A stretch of 30,828 nucleotides of DNA from Chloroflexota bacterium (GTDB taxonomy: Bacteria; Chloroflexota; Anaerolineae; UBA4142): contig JACQGS010000114.1 in assembly GCA_016199405.1 (NCBI GenBank), positions 1-30,828 on the forward strand, read 5' to 3'. The notes below the pieces were generated by a model. It worked only from the letters and a program-made list of their open reading frames with translations. It did no database searches and was not told the DNA's origin. Positions 16,560-24,880 of the stretch are shown in pieces (position 1 is the first letter of the stretch; each line of letters starts with the position of its first letter). The position numbers and the translations under genes are program-made.

Positions 16560-17777
16560 TTAGTGGTGTGAGATTGAATTCAACAGGAATGCTTGGATCG
16601 CGTCCAGTCCGGTCCGGATGTTTTCCTGCGAGCAGGCGAACGAAAGCCGCAGATGCCCCTCGCCTTGCAGACCATAGTAGCGCCCCGGTGACATGACGAC
16701 ATGTGCAGAGGTCAGCAGATCCTGCGCCAGTTTCCAGGAATCGCCGCTGAAACGGGACAGGTCCACGAAACAATAAAAGGATCCCTGCGGTGGCGTAAAG
16801 TGAACGCCCTCGATGCGGTTCAACCTATCGCTCATCAACAGGCGTCGTTCGGCGTACTCGCCAATCATCTGCGTGACACAGTCCTGCGGTCCGCGCAGCG
16901 CGGTAACCCCGGCGCGCTGGGTGAACCCGGGCGCGCATCGCCCCGACTGGTAGATCACTTTGGTCATCGCCTGCGTCAGCGGTGCCGGCGCGAGATTGTA
17001 TCCCAGACGCCAGCCGGTCATCGCATAGGTCTTTGAAAAACTGTTCACCGTGATCGTACGCCCCTTGACCTCATCACCCAGCGTCGCGATGCTGATGTGC
17101 TCCGCCCCGTCAAAGACCAGTTTCTCGTATACCTCATCCGTGATGATCAGAAGGTCGTGGGCGACGCAAACGGAAGCAATCTGCTCCAGCTCCGCCCGGG
17201 AAAAGACGGTGCCGGTCGGATTGTGCGGACTGTTGATCACAATCGCTTTGGTGCGCGGCGAGAGACGCGCCTTGAGCGCATCCGGATCGAGCGCATAGCG
17301 GCGCGCGTCCCGGACGAGCGGAACCATGACCGGAATCCCTCCCGCTAGGCGGGTCATAGCTTCATAGGGACCATAGCCGGGGTCTACCAGCAGCACCTCG
17401 TCGCCTGGATTGACGACCGCCATGAGCGCGGCGTACAGCCCCAGCGTCGCGCCGGTCGTCACCAAGACTTCCTTTTTTAGATCGACCGCGATTTTGTTTT
17501 CGGTACGGACCTTGTCGGCAACCGCCTCGCGCAGTTCGAGCAGTCCTTCTCCGACGATATAGTGTGTGTCGCCGCGCGCCAGCGCCTCCTGACCGGCGGC
17601 GACGATGTGCGCCGGCGTCGCAAAATCCGGCTCGCCCTGCACCAAATAGGTGACCGGTATGCCGCGCTTGAGCAGGTCAGCGCCCATGTGCATCATTTCT
17701 GCCACGCCCGAAGGCGGAACGCCAGCGATGCGATCGGCGATCTTGGACGCGGTGAGGTTGTTCGTGGCGGCGTTCAT
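16560..17777 (-). CDS. Class I/II pyridoxal-phosphate aminotransferase (AspC-like)
   Basis: A 405-residue fold-type I aminotransferase. The PLP lysine is K249 (NSFSKTYAMTGWRLGY), with N186 (SPHNPTG), D214 and Y217 (DEVYEKL), and R257 after the lysine. This places it with the aspartate/aromatic aminotransferase group (subgroup I-gamma), which moves an amino group to 2-oxoglutarate. The ATG at 17777 abuts the TAG of the M14 gene with no base between, so translation is probably coupled. In this cluster it could deaminate an amino acid released by the two peptidases (inference). Confidence 0.94.
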   Translation of the reverse strand: MNAATNNLTASKIADRIAGVPPSGVAEMMHMGADLLKRGIPVTYLVQGEPDFATPAHIVAAGQEALARGDTHYIVGEGLLELREAVADKVRTENKIAVDLKKEVLVTTGATLGLYAALMAVVNPGDEVLLVDPGYGPYEAMTRLAGGIPVMVPLVRDARRYALDPDALKARLSPRTKAIVINSPHNPTGTVFSRAELEQIASVCVAHDLLIITDEVYEKLVFDGAEHISIATLGDEVKGRTITVNSFSKTYAMTGWRLGYNLAPAPLTQAMTKVIYQSGRCAPGFTQRAGVTALRGPQDCVTQMIGEYAERRLLMSDRLNRIEGVHFTPPQGSFYCFVDLSRFSGDSWKLAQDLLTSAHVVMSPGRYYGLQGEGHLRLSFACSQENIRTGLDAIQAFLLNSISHH

Positions 17778-20342
17778 CTAGGCGGCGTCCTCGTATCGCA
17801 CCAATGCATTGAACAGGAACTTGAAACTGGCATGTGTGTGGGCGCGGAAATGCGGTCTAAACGTGTACAACAGCACGCGCCCCTTTCCATAGAGCGCCTC
17901 GATCAGCGCGGGTTTGCTGCGCAGGCGACTCTCGCCCACCAGACGCCCGCTCTGCAGAATATCCCGCCCGGCGTAGCGGGTGACGACGCAGTAGCGCTGC
18001 GAAGCTTCATTCGCCTGAATTTGCAGGACCGGCTGATTAACTCCGAGGATGAATCCGCGTGCCGGCATGCCATAGCCCAGACGATGATTTGGATCTGTCT
18101 GCACGCGCAGCGTGGAACCGGGGCACCAGTATTCATCGGTTTTCAATCCCTCAACGACGTTCTTGATCGGCAGGCGCAAGCGTTTGATCGCAAAATCGCA
18201 GGCGCTACCAATCGCGATCAGCGTGCCTCCCTGCTCGACAAAGGTCGTGATCTCTCGAATGCCCGGCTCGCCAATCCCGCTGCGATACTCTTGCGGCACA
18301 CTCGGCATGCCCCGGCGCATTTCGGATTTGTTGTCATTTTCGCCCAGCCCGGTGATGTTCGCATCGCTGTCGTCGTTAAAGACGATCACGTCCAACGTTT
18401 TAGCGAGCGCGCCCGCTTGCACTGTCGCATCGCGCACGGTTTGATAGGAAAAATGGAACTGCTCCAGTAGCCAGCGGCACCAGCCCTCGTCCATGTTGCC
18501 GCCGTTGTATCCCTGGTAGACGCCGACGCGCGCCGAGTGTGTCGCTGTTCTTTTCGCAGTCAGCGCGTCGTCGCATCCCATCGCCTCCAGCCCCAACTCC
18601 TGCACAATCGCAGACAATTTAGTCTCAATGCCGGGTTGATTTGGAATGAAAAATGTGCCAGCGGAAAAAAGTCTGCTGTTGACGCGGACCGGCTCTTCCA
18701 TGCGCTCGACGGACAGGTTACTGCTCAGTATCTGATTGACCGCCGAAAAACTGTCGTTGTGGTGAGCCGATAGCAGGTAACCGACCTTGGAACGACTGTT
18801 TATCCGTCCTTGCGGAATTGGGATTTCGCAAACCGGGTGGAACGCGCCTTGAAAGGGTTGGTCCTCTTGGACCACGTCAACGCCCATGAACTCCCCCAGC
18901 GTCCACGTGGCGAGATCCAATTGGCCGGGCGCAGGGCGTCCCTCGCGGTCGCGTGTGAATTCGTTGTCTGGATAGACGGTCTTTTCGAAGAACGTCTTGA
19001 TCACCGGGCGCAGCGGCTGCGCGCAAAACAATACGTACGTACCTTTGGGATATTCGGCGAAGCCGACGTGAAACGGCTCATCCGCCTGCTGAATCTCGAC
19101 CTCGCTCTGCGCCAAGATCTGCAACAGTTTGATCGCGGTCAGCCCGTCGTGCTGCTTTTCCGGAAGGATGTAGGCAAACGGCGGCTCGCGTCTGCCTACT
19201 GCGACGCTCCGCTGGGCTTTGATATGCATGTTGAACAGAATCGTTTCTCTATATTTCGCGGCAAAGTCGAGGACCGCTCGCGCGCCGACGAGATTCTGTT
19301 TCACCATGTCGCTCAGCCCCCACCAACCGCCGGACCATGGGTGCGGAAAGATCATCTGCGGGTCCGTTCCAGAGATCCGTCCGCGCGGCGTATTGGAGGA
19401 TTGCAGTTGATCGGGATGAATGAAGATCGGGGAGGCGAATTGGGCGCTGGCGGTTTCAAAGGTGCCGGCGATCTGATGCAAATAGCCGGCGTATTTGCAC
19501 CAGCCGCCCATATTCCAGCCGGCAAAGCTGGTGGCGTTCTCGACGCCGGTGATGCCATTCGCTTCCAGATCGGCGGCGATATGCGCGCCGAGTAGCTGCC
19601 CCTCGCGCCAGATCAATGGATCTATATTCGGATGCAGCGGGTCGATCCAGGGCGGGACGTACATGCGCGCGCCATAACTGCCCATCTGGTGCACGTCAAT
19701 GTGGATTTGCGGATACCACTCGCGGTAGAGCACCCGCCCGAAGAGCTGCGATTCCTTCTGCGTCAGCAGGTACGAATCGCGATTGTTGTCGTGCCCCGTG
19801 TATTCGTGGTATAGCCAGGGCAGCGGACAGCCCTCATATTCGGTGCCGAGCCAGCGGTTGTACCAATCAACTGCCGTGATCTGACCGTCGGGATTCATGC
19901 ACGGAAAGAGGAGCAGGATGACCTCCTGCAGGATCTGCTTGGTCTCGACCGCATTCGACGTTGCGAGTTCGTATGCCAGTGCGGTTGCCATCTGCGTCCC
20001 GACCGGTTCATTGGAGTGGATGCTGCAGGAAATGACGACAATGACCTTGCCAGCACTCGCGAGTGCCCGCGCCTCCGCGCTGGGCAGGTCCTTATCTCTT
20101 GCCAGCCGCCGGGCGATCTGTTTGAAATTGTTCTTTTGCGCGAGATTCGCCGCCGAAGAAATCACACACAGGATGAACGGATGACCTTCAGTCGTTTGAC
20201 CCAGATCAATTGTTTCCACTCGATCGGACTGCTCATCGAGCAATCTAAAGTATTGATAAATTCTATCCCAGCGGGCGAGTTTGCGATCAGCCCCCATCGG
20301 GAATCCAAAGAATTGCTCGGGTAAAGCTATAGCGGCGGTCAT
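17778..20342 (-). CDS. M14-family zinc carboxypeptidase with C-terminal amidotransferase-like domain
   Basis: An 854-residue metallopeptidase. The zinc ligands are H109 and E112 (CSIHSNEPVG) and H218 (HIDVHQMG); R188 (DNNRDS) is the likely substrate-carboxylate contact, and FETASAQ supplies the probable catalytic Glu. The remaining half includes a domain near residues 640-800 (REITTFVEQGGTLIAIGSA and later YGKGRVLLYTFRPHFRAHTH) that resembles the glutamine-amidotransferase-like fold seen in large M14 proteins. There is no signal peptide, so it probably works in the cytoplasm on imported material. Its ATG overlaps the TGA of the ThDP enzyme by four bases. Confidence 0.9.
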   Translation of the reverse strand: MTAAIALPEQFFGFPMGADRKLARWDRIYQYFRLLDEQSDRVETIDLGQTTEGHPFILCVISSAANLAQKNNFKQIARRLARDKDLPSAEARALASAGKVIVVISCSIHSNEPVGTQMATALAYELATSNAVETKQILQEVILLLFPCMNPDGQITAVDWYNRWLGTEYEGCPLPWLYHEYTGHDNNRDSYLLTQKESQLFGRVLYREWYPQIHIDVHQMGSYGARMYVPPWIDPLHPNIDPLIWREGQLLGAHIAADLEANGITGVENATSFAGWNMGGWCKYAGYLHQIAGTFETASAQFASPIFIHPDQLQSSNTPRGRISGTDPQMIFPHPWSGGWWGLSDMVKQNLVGARAVLDFAAKYRETILFNMHIKAQRSVAVGRREPPFAYILPEKQHDGLTAIKLLQILAQSEVEIQQADEPFHVGFAEYPKGTYVLFCAQPLRPVIKTFFEKTVYPDNEFTRDREGRPAPGQLDLATWTLGEFMGVDVVQEDQPFQGAFHPVCEIPIPQGRINSRSKVGYLLSAHHNDSFSAVNQILSSNLSVERMEEPVRVNSRLFSAGTFFIPNQPGIETKLSAIVQELGLEAMGCDDALTAKRTATHSARVGVYQGYNGGNMDEGWCRWLLEQFHFSYQTVRDATVQAGALAKTLDVIVFNDDSDANITGLGENDNKSEMRRGMPSVPQEYRSGIGEPGIREITTFVEQGGTLIAIGSACDFAIKRLRLPIKNVVEGLKTDEYWCPGSTLRVQTDPNHRLGYGMPARGFILGVNQPVLQIQANEASQRYCVVTRYAGRDILQSGRLVGESRLRSKPALIEALYGKGRVLLYTFRPHFRAHTHASFKFLFNALVRYEDAA

Positions 20343-22192
20343 GCTCTAATTCCTCCCTCGCCACCGAATGAATCCGGGTGAAAGTTAGGTTTTGCGGCGG
20401 GCAGCGGCGGAAGCGCCCAACCGCCAATCGCGGGCGGCAAAATATCGCGGTCCACGATCACCTCGAGCACATACGGGACACCCGCGCGCAGCGCCTCGCG
20501 CAGCGCGGCGCCCAGTTCCGCCGGCTGGGTGATCCGTCGCCCCTGCGCGCCCATCGCGCGCGCCATCGCCGCGTAATCAATGTCGTGTAATTCACCATTC
20601 GATTCTTTTCTAAAGCTCGTCCCGATTTCCCGGTTGGGCCACAGACCCACCTGCAGATCGCGGATCGAGAGATAGCCGGAATTGTTCCAGACAACCCAGA
20701 CCGCTGGAATTCCGGCTTCCACTGCCGTCACGACTGCGTTCGCCGTCATCAAAAAGCCGCCATCGCCGCACAGTGAGACGACTGGACGATCAGGCGCGGC
20801 GAGTTTTGCCCCCAGCACGCCGCCAACAGCAAAACCCATTGACGCAAAGCCCCACGACTGGAGCACGGTTTGCGGCAGCGCCGTCCGCCAATTTTGCACG
20901 ATCCAGTTGTGATGCACACCGACATCTACCAGCAGAATGCCATCGCGCGGCAGAGCGGCGCGCACTTCGTGCACCAGCCGCGCCGGGTGAATCGGCTGAG
21001 CATCAGACCCAACGATCTGTTCGAGATGGCTTGACCAGACGCGCTGCCAGCGCGCTATCTGTTCAAACCAGCGCGCTGTGCGGTCATGCGCAACCCGCCG
21101 CGAGCCCGCTTCTGCCAAAAGCTGCCGCAAGACCGAGCGCGCGTCGCCGACGAGACCCAGCGCGACTGGATAATTCCGCCCCAATTCCTCCGGGTCAATA
21201 TCAATCTGGATTAGTTTCGTCGGCGGAATGCTGAACGAATACCCCGGCAGCCACGAGCTGGAGACGCGATCGTCGAAACGACATCCGATCGCGAACAGTA
21301 CGTCACACGATTGCGCGACAGCGTTCGCCGGATAGGTGCCGTTGCGTCCGACATCACCCAGCGACAACGGATCAAACATGTCAATCCCGCCCTTGCCGTT
21401 CGGCGTATTAACGACTGGGATATGCAGGAGCCGGGCAAGTGCGGTTAGCTCGCCCGCTGCCTCGGATATGACGGTCCCATGCCCGGTCATGATCACCGGC
21501 CGCTCGGCGTGGAGCAGCAGGTCTACTGCACGCGCGACCGTGGCGGGATCCGCCGCCGGGCGCGCATCAATTTCACGATGCCATTCCCCGGGCACGGGCA
21601 CCGCCGCGGCGGTTTCCTCGATGAACACGTCGAGCGGGACGTCAAGCTGGACCGGACCGAATCGTCCCGTCAACATGGTTTTGAATGCTTGGCGTAGCAT
21701 CGTCGGAAGCATTTCAGCACGGCTTGCCTGAAAACTGCGCTTGACGTAGGGGCGAAATATTTGCGTGGCGTCCGCCTGAAAGTATCGGTAGGTCTCCTGA
21801 AAGGGACCGTGATTGAACTGGCTCGTCGGCACGTTGCCGGTGATGGCGAGGAAGGCGGATGAATCCATCATCGCCGAGGCAACTGCGATGGGCATATTCG
21901 CTGATCCGGGACCGCATGAAGTCAGCGTGGCGATCGGGCGGTGCCTGACTCGAAAATAGGCATCCGCCATGAAACCCGCGACTGACTCGTGGTGTACGGA
22001 AATGAACTTGAGACGGTCGGCGCGATCGTACAGCGCATTGAGAAAACCAACGTTGCCGTGACCGCACAATCCCACTACAAAGGGGACGCCCTCTGCAATC
22101 AGATAATCCGCGATCAGTTCGCCGCCTTTTAGGGATTTAGGACTCAATTGTTCCATTTCTTTTCTTAAGGTCACATCGAGTTTTATAGCCAT
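20339..22192 (-). CDS. Thiamine-diphosphate-dependent enzyme, acetolactate-synthase-like
   Basis: A 617-residue ThDP enzyme with the three-domain layout of the acetohydroxyacid synthase/POX group. The catalytic glutamate is E69 (SVHHESVAGFMADAY); the C-terminal ThDP motif is CGDGGF, running to WNNSGY. A central domain (about 210-350) has the VIMTGHG and IDIDPEELGRNYP features of the family. The cluster has no small regulatory subunit, and the enzyme sits among peptidase and aminotransferase genes, so it is unlikely to serve branched-chain synthesis. It may decarboxylate or carboligate a 2-oxoacid made by an aminotransferase here (inference). The start at 22192 has only a weak ribosome site; an ATG 12 codons later is an alternative. 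Confidence 0.9.
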   Translation of the reverse strand: MAIKLDVTLRKEMEQLSPKSLKGGELIADYLIAEGVPFVVGLCGHGNVGFLNALYDRADRLKFISVHHESVAGFMADAYFRVRHRPIATLTSCGPGSANMPIAVASAMMDSSAFLAITGNVPTSQFNHGPFQETYRYFQADATQIFRPYVKRSFQASRAEMLPTMLRQAFKTMLTGRFGPVQLDVPLDVFIEETAAAVPVPGEWHREIDARPAADPATVARAVDLLLHAERPVIMTGHGTVISEAAGELTALARLLHIPVVNTPNGKGGIDMFDPLSLGDVGRNGTYPANAVAQSCDVLFAIGCRFDDRVSSSWLPGYSFSIPPTKLIQIDIDPEELGRNYPVALGLVGDARSVLRQLLAEAGSRRVAHDRTARWFEQIARWQRVWSSHLEQIVGSDAQPIHPARLVHEVRAALPRDGILLVDVGVHHNWIVQNWRTALPQTVLQSWGFASMGFAVGGVLGAKLAAPDRPVVSLCGDGGFLMTANAVVTAVEAGIPAVWVVWNNSGYLSIRDLQVGLWPNREIGTSFRKESNGELHDIDYAAMARAMGAQGRRITQPAELGAALREALRAGVPYVLEVIVDRDILPPAIGGWALPPLPAAKPNFHPDSFGGEGGIRA

Positions 22193-22230
22193 TCAGGACG
22201 CCTTTCCATGCTGTATTGACTTTTCTCGGG

Positions 22231-22920
22231 TCACGCATCGAGGATGTGCCGGATGCGCGGCAGATTAAAAAGCTGCGGGCGCGTGTGATGGAATTTCTTG
22301 AACGCTTCGTAGATTCTCCGCATCTCGACGATTGGTTCGATGTGGCTGTCCACGCGGATATCCACCCAGGGATACTCGTGCTCGCGGACGACGAACAGGG
22401 AAGATGAAATTCTGCCGCGCCGATCCCCGCCGGCATCCTGCCCGGCTTGGAGCCCGCGCAACAATTTCTCTGCCAGCGGTTCGTTTTCCGGCGTTGCCTC
22501 GAACTCGTCCACCATCGCTCGAACCACCGCCTCGCCATTATCCACGAGCAGATTGCCCGCCGCGATGGAATGCTTGCCGACCACATGCCCCTTCCAGTCC
22601 TGACAGTCCGGACCCGTGTAAACCGCCATCCCGCCGCGGGCGTCAATGATCGAACACTGTCGTTTGCGACGGTCTTCTTCCGCATCCCCCTTGAGCGTGG
22701 CGTCGAGAACGTCTTGTGCCGTATGCCCCTGCTTTAACAGCTTTAGTCCATCCAGTCCGACGTATGGATTGCTCCATGCCTGGATGGCGATCACGCCCGC
22801 GCCGGGCGCGGCATAGCGCGAGAGCCAGCCGACCGAGACAATTGCGGATGCAACGGCAATGCCGAATTCGTCGGTTTTCGGATCATGACCGATGACCGAA
22901 TGAGTGCTCAAGTAAATCAC
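22231..22920 (-). CDS. DUF1028-family protein (Ntn-hydrolase-like)
   Basis: A 229-residue protein of the DUF1028 family. The match is clear: N-terminal FGIAVASAIVSVGWL, then GVIAIQAWSNPYVG, DRRKRQCSIIDARGG, AAGNLL, and the hallmark AGQDAGGDRRGRISSSLFV. The family has an Ntn-hydrolase-like fold; no reaction is established that I know of, but it often lies beside peptidase and amidase genes, as here. The start is the GTG at 22920, which has AGGAGGAG at 5 nt, one of the strongest ribosome sites in the run. The next gene (ThDP enzyme) begins 38 nt later. Confidence 0.9.
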   Translation of the reverse strand: MIYLSTHSVIGHDPKTDEFGIAVASAIVSVGWLSRYAAPGAGVIAIQAWSNPYVGLDGLKLLKQGHTAQDVLDATLKGDAEEDRRKRQCSIIDARGGMAVYTGPDCQDWKGHVVGKHSIAAGNLLVDNGEAVVRAMVDEFEATPENEPLAEKLLRGLQAGQDAGGDRRGRISSSLFVVREHEYPWVDIRVDSHIEPIVEMRRIYEAFKKFHHTRPQLFNLPRIRHILDA

Positions 22921-22947
22921 GCTTGCTCCTCCTGCTTGTATTAAAGA

Positions 22948-23409
22948 TCAGTATACCCATGGAATCCATCTCAGTGTTCGAACCATTATTCCAACGATCC
23001 CGCCGAGCAGTTGCATGAACAGAAGCAGTCCAAAAGAGAATATCCCCTCCAGCAGTGCCGGCGCGAAAAAGGTCTCCTTGTCCGGCACCACCGGTGAAAA
23101 AGATGGTGCGAGCAAGACGGCTGCTAGCATTCCGCCCGCCACGGCACAGCTCAACACGGCGCGAGCGCCCAACTGTTTGAAATCGCCCCAGCGCATACCG
23201 ATCCAGAAACCGCTAACCGATAGTGCGAGGTACAAATACGCGATGTCGAACTGAAGCGGCGCATAGTTCCGCGTCAGCGACGACGTGGCGATCAGCAGAT
23301 AACCGATGATCAGACCGCTGGCGGCGCTCGTCCAAATGTTTCCGAGAACACCGCGCCAAGCCAGCGCTATTTGATCTCGGACCGGCGGCGTGTTCTCCAA
23401 TCTACCCAT
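22948..23409 (-). CDS. Small membrane protein, unknown function
   Basis: A 153-residue protein with about four hydrophobic segments (near 28-45, 58-75, 85-105 and 118-143) and short polar loops. I do not recognise the family. Its ATG lies 43 bases inside the 3' end of the preceding gene, so the two are translated in different overlapping frames. The pair is probably a unit, with this protein the membrane component. It lies in the middle of the catabolic run, between the epimerase and DUF1028 genes. Confidence 0.72.
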   Translation of the reverse strand: MGRLENTPPVRDQIALAWRGVLGNIWTSAASGLIIGYLLIATSSLTRNYAPLQFDIAYLYLALSVSGFWIGMRWGDFKQLGARAVLSCAVAGGMLAAVLLAPSFSPVVPDKETFFAPALLEGIFSFGLLLFMQLLGGIVGIMVRTLRWIPWVY

Positions 23410-23864
23410 AGATCATTGTTCGACACGAGCAAATTGATTCTTCCACTCAATTCCCAGTCTGGTATACCGCTCTGATTCGCGCGGGCAAGCTGATCCTGCG
23501 CGCTTGCGGTCAGCACCAGCGGCAGCGCCAGCGACAAATTAGATTTGTTAGTTGACTCTTCGGTCAAAATAAGCTTGCCTCCGCCCAGCGTACGATCGTT
23601 CACTTCGATGGCGTACACAATCTGTTTCACCTCGACAGTGGCCGGAATGGCACTCTGAATCAGCACCTGAACGATCAGCCGCGTTTCTCCATCAACCGAT
23701 TCGGCAGAGACGCCGGTGATATCAATCGTCAGACGCCGCACCGCTTCGACCGACTGCGTCAGACGAAGCGCCGTTTGGGCTGACAGGATGAGCGCCGCCG
23801 CGGCGAATGCGATCAGGCATGCCGGTGCGAGGTAACGCGCCCACTGGCGCCATTGACTCTTCAT
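23367..23864 (-). CDS. Membrane-anchored protein with extracytoplasmic domain, unknown function
   Basis: A 165-residue protein. Residues 11-33 form one hydrophobic segment (YLAPACLIAFAAAALIL) after a basic start, so the rest is probably outside the membrane. The remainder is beta-rich, with VQVLIQSAIPATVEVKQIVYA and WELSGRINLLV, somewhat like LEA14/WHy-type domains; this is a weak resemblance. It overlaps the following membrane protein gene by 43 bases. No strong ribosome site is visible before the ATG at 23864, which lies 30 nt after the epimerase stop. Confidence 0.7.
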   Translation of the reverse strand: MKSQWRQWARYLAPACLIAFAAAALILSAQTALRLTQSVEAVRRLTIDITGVSAESVDGETRLIVQVLIQSAIPATVEVKQIVYAIEVNDRTLGGGKLILTEESTNKSNLSLALPLVLTASAQDQLARANQSGIPDWELSGRINLLVSNNDLWVDWRTRRRSEIK

Positions 23865-23894
23865 AGGGTTTGGAGGTGAATGTCGCCCAAAAAC

Positions 23895-24776
23895 TCACGA
23901 ATACTGTATCTGCTGCGCCTGCGCAGTCAGCCGAGCGACCTTGTCCGCGAACTTGATCGAGCTGTTGTCCTGCGGTTGATAGCCCAAGACCTGACGGGCG
24001 TTGTGCAGACTCCAAAACTTGTAATCGTTGTCGCTGATCCCGTAAACGATCAAAAACGGAACGCCGAATTCGTCGGCGATGTTTTCTGCTTCGATGGCGC
24101 GGCTAAAGAGTTGAATCTGGTCGCGCTGGCTAAAGTACGCGCTCAGTGCGCGTCGCATTTTCTTCAAGTCGCCATTGCAGTTGTCAATATCGGTCTCGCG
24201 CGGTCCGCCGATGCGGATGTGCACCTGCTCCAGCCGCCGTCCGCCATTCTCGCCGCCGCTCGCAAAAACATAGCCCACGTCTTCGACCACCTGTTTGGTC
24301 CAGCCGTAGTAGTGGTCCGAGCGCGGCATGACCTGCTCGTCCACGAAATTCACCCTGCCGTCCAGCACGAACGTGTCGTACGATTCGACGACGCGGATTG
24401 ACGAGCAGACCACCGCGCGGCGCACATTTTCTTCGACCGCGGCTTGGAACACGTTAAATGTCATTTGCACGTTCTGCATTTCGGATTGGAACTTGTCCGA
24501 GCGCGCCTCCGGCGTGCCCCCGTCCACAAAGCGTCTGGTGCGCCCTTCTTTGAATCCGCCATGGACGAGCGCGTCCGCGTCCTTGAAATAGTGGCGGTAC
24601 TTGTTCCGGTCGAGATCGAGAAGATCAACGATATTCACGCCTTCGATGACCTTGCCCTCGGCATTTGTATTTCGAACGTCGAGCAACACCAGATCATAGC
24701 GTTCGCGAAAGGCGTCGATCAATCGCCCAAAGATATAGCCGCATGCGCCGGTGACGACCACCCGCCGTTTCTTCAT
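23895..24776 (-). CDS. NAD-dependent epimerase/dehydratase-family protein (extended SDR)
   Basis: A 293-residue extended SDR. Residues 5-20 are the Rossmann start VVVTGACGYIFGRL; the third glycine of the usual GxxGxxG is replaced by Phe16, with Gly at 17. The catalytic set is S125/S126 (VVCSSIRV), Y157 and K161 (YYGWTK). Relatives act on nucleotide sugars, sugar acids or similar. The ATG at 24776 has GAGGTG upstream. It follows the binding-protein gene after a 104-nt gap with a hairpin. The altered cofactor loop may change affinity; the substrate is unknown. Confidence 0.88.
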   Translation of the reverse strand: MKKRRVVVTGACGYIFGRLIDAFRERYDLVLLDVRNTNAEGKVIEGVNIVDLLDLDRNKYRHYFKDADALVHGGFKEGRTRRFVDGGTPEARSDKFQSEMQNVQMTFNVFQAAVEENVRRAVVCSSIRVVESYDTFVLDGRVNFVDEQVMPRSDHYYGWTKQVVEDVGYVFASGGENGGRRLEQVHIRIGGPRETDIDNCNGDLKKMRRALSAYFSQRDQIQLFSRAIEAENIADEFGVPFLIVYGISDNDYKFWSLHNARQVLGYQPQDNSSIKFADKVARLTAQAQQIQYS

Positions 24777-24823
24777 AGGTCACACCTCTTGATGATTTGA
24801 ATGAACGAATAAGAGCCGGCTTG

Positions 24824-24860
24824 GCGGCAGCAGGTTCGCACCGAGCGGACCTGCCGCCGC
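24824..24860 (-). promoter_or_regulatory. Intercistronic hairpin after the binding-protein gene
   Basis: GCGGC-A-GCAGGT pairs with ACCTGC-C-GCCGC across a 13-base loop, with one mismatch. It is in the 104-nt gap between the binding protein and the epimerase genes, the largest gap but one in the run. No T-tract follows on the minus strand, so it is more likely an mRNA-stabilising or partial stop structure than a full terminator. Such hairpins commonly raise binding-protein levels over those of the distal genes. Confidence 0.5.
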
Positions 24861-24880
24861 AGCCGTGAGCCCGGATTGGC

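Noticed and set aside
16549..16773. Longer cupin protein (194 residues)
   Set aside because: The extra N-terminus lies inside the aminotransferase gene and lacks homology; the AAGGAG site places the start at the GTG at 16548.
17562..19595. Plus-strand open frames opposite the M14 peptidase
   Set aside because: They overlap a peptidase with intact zinc ligands and have no recognisable product.
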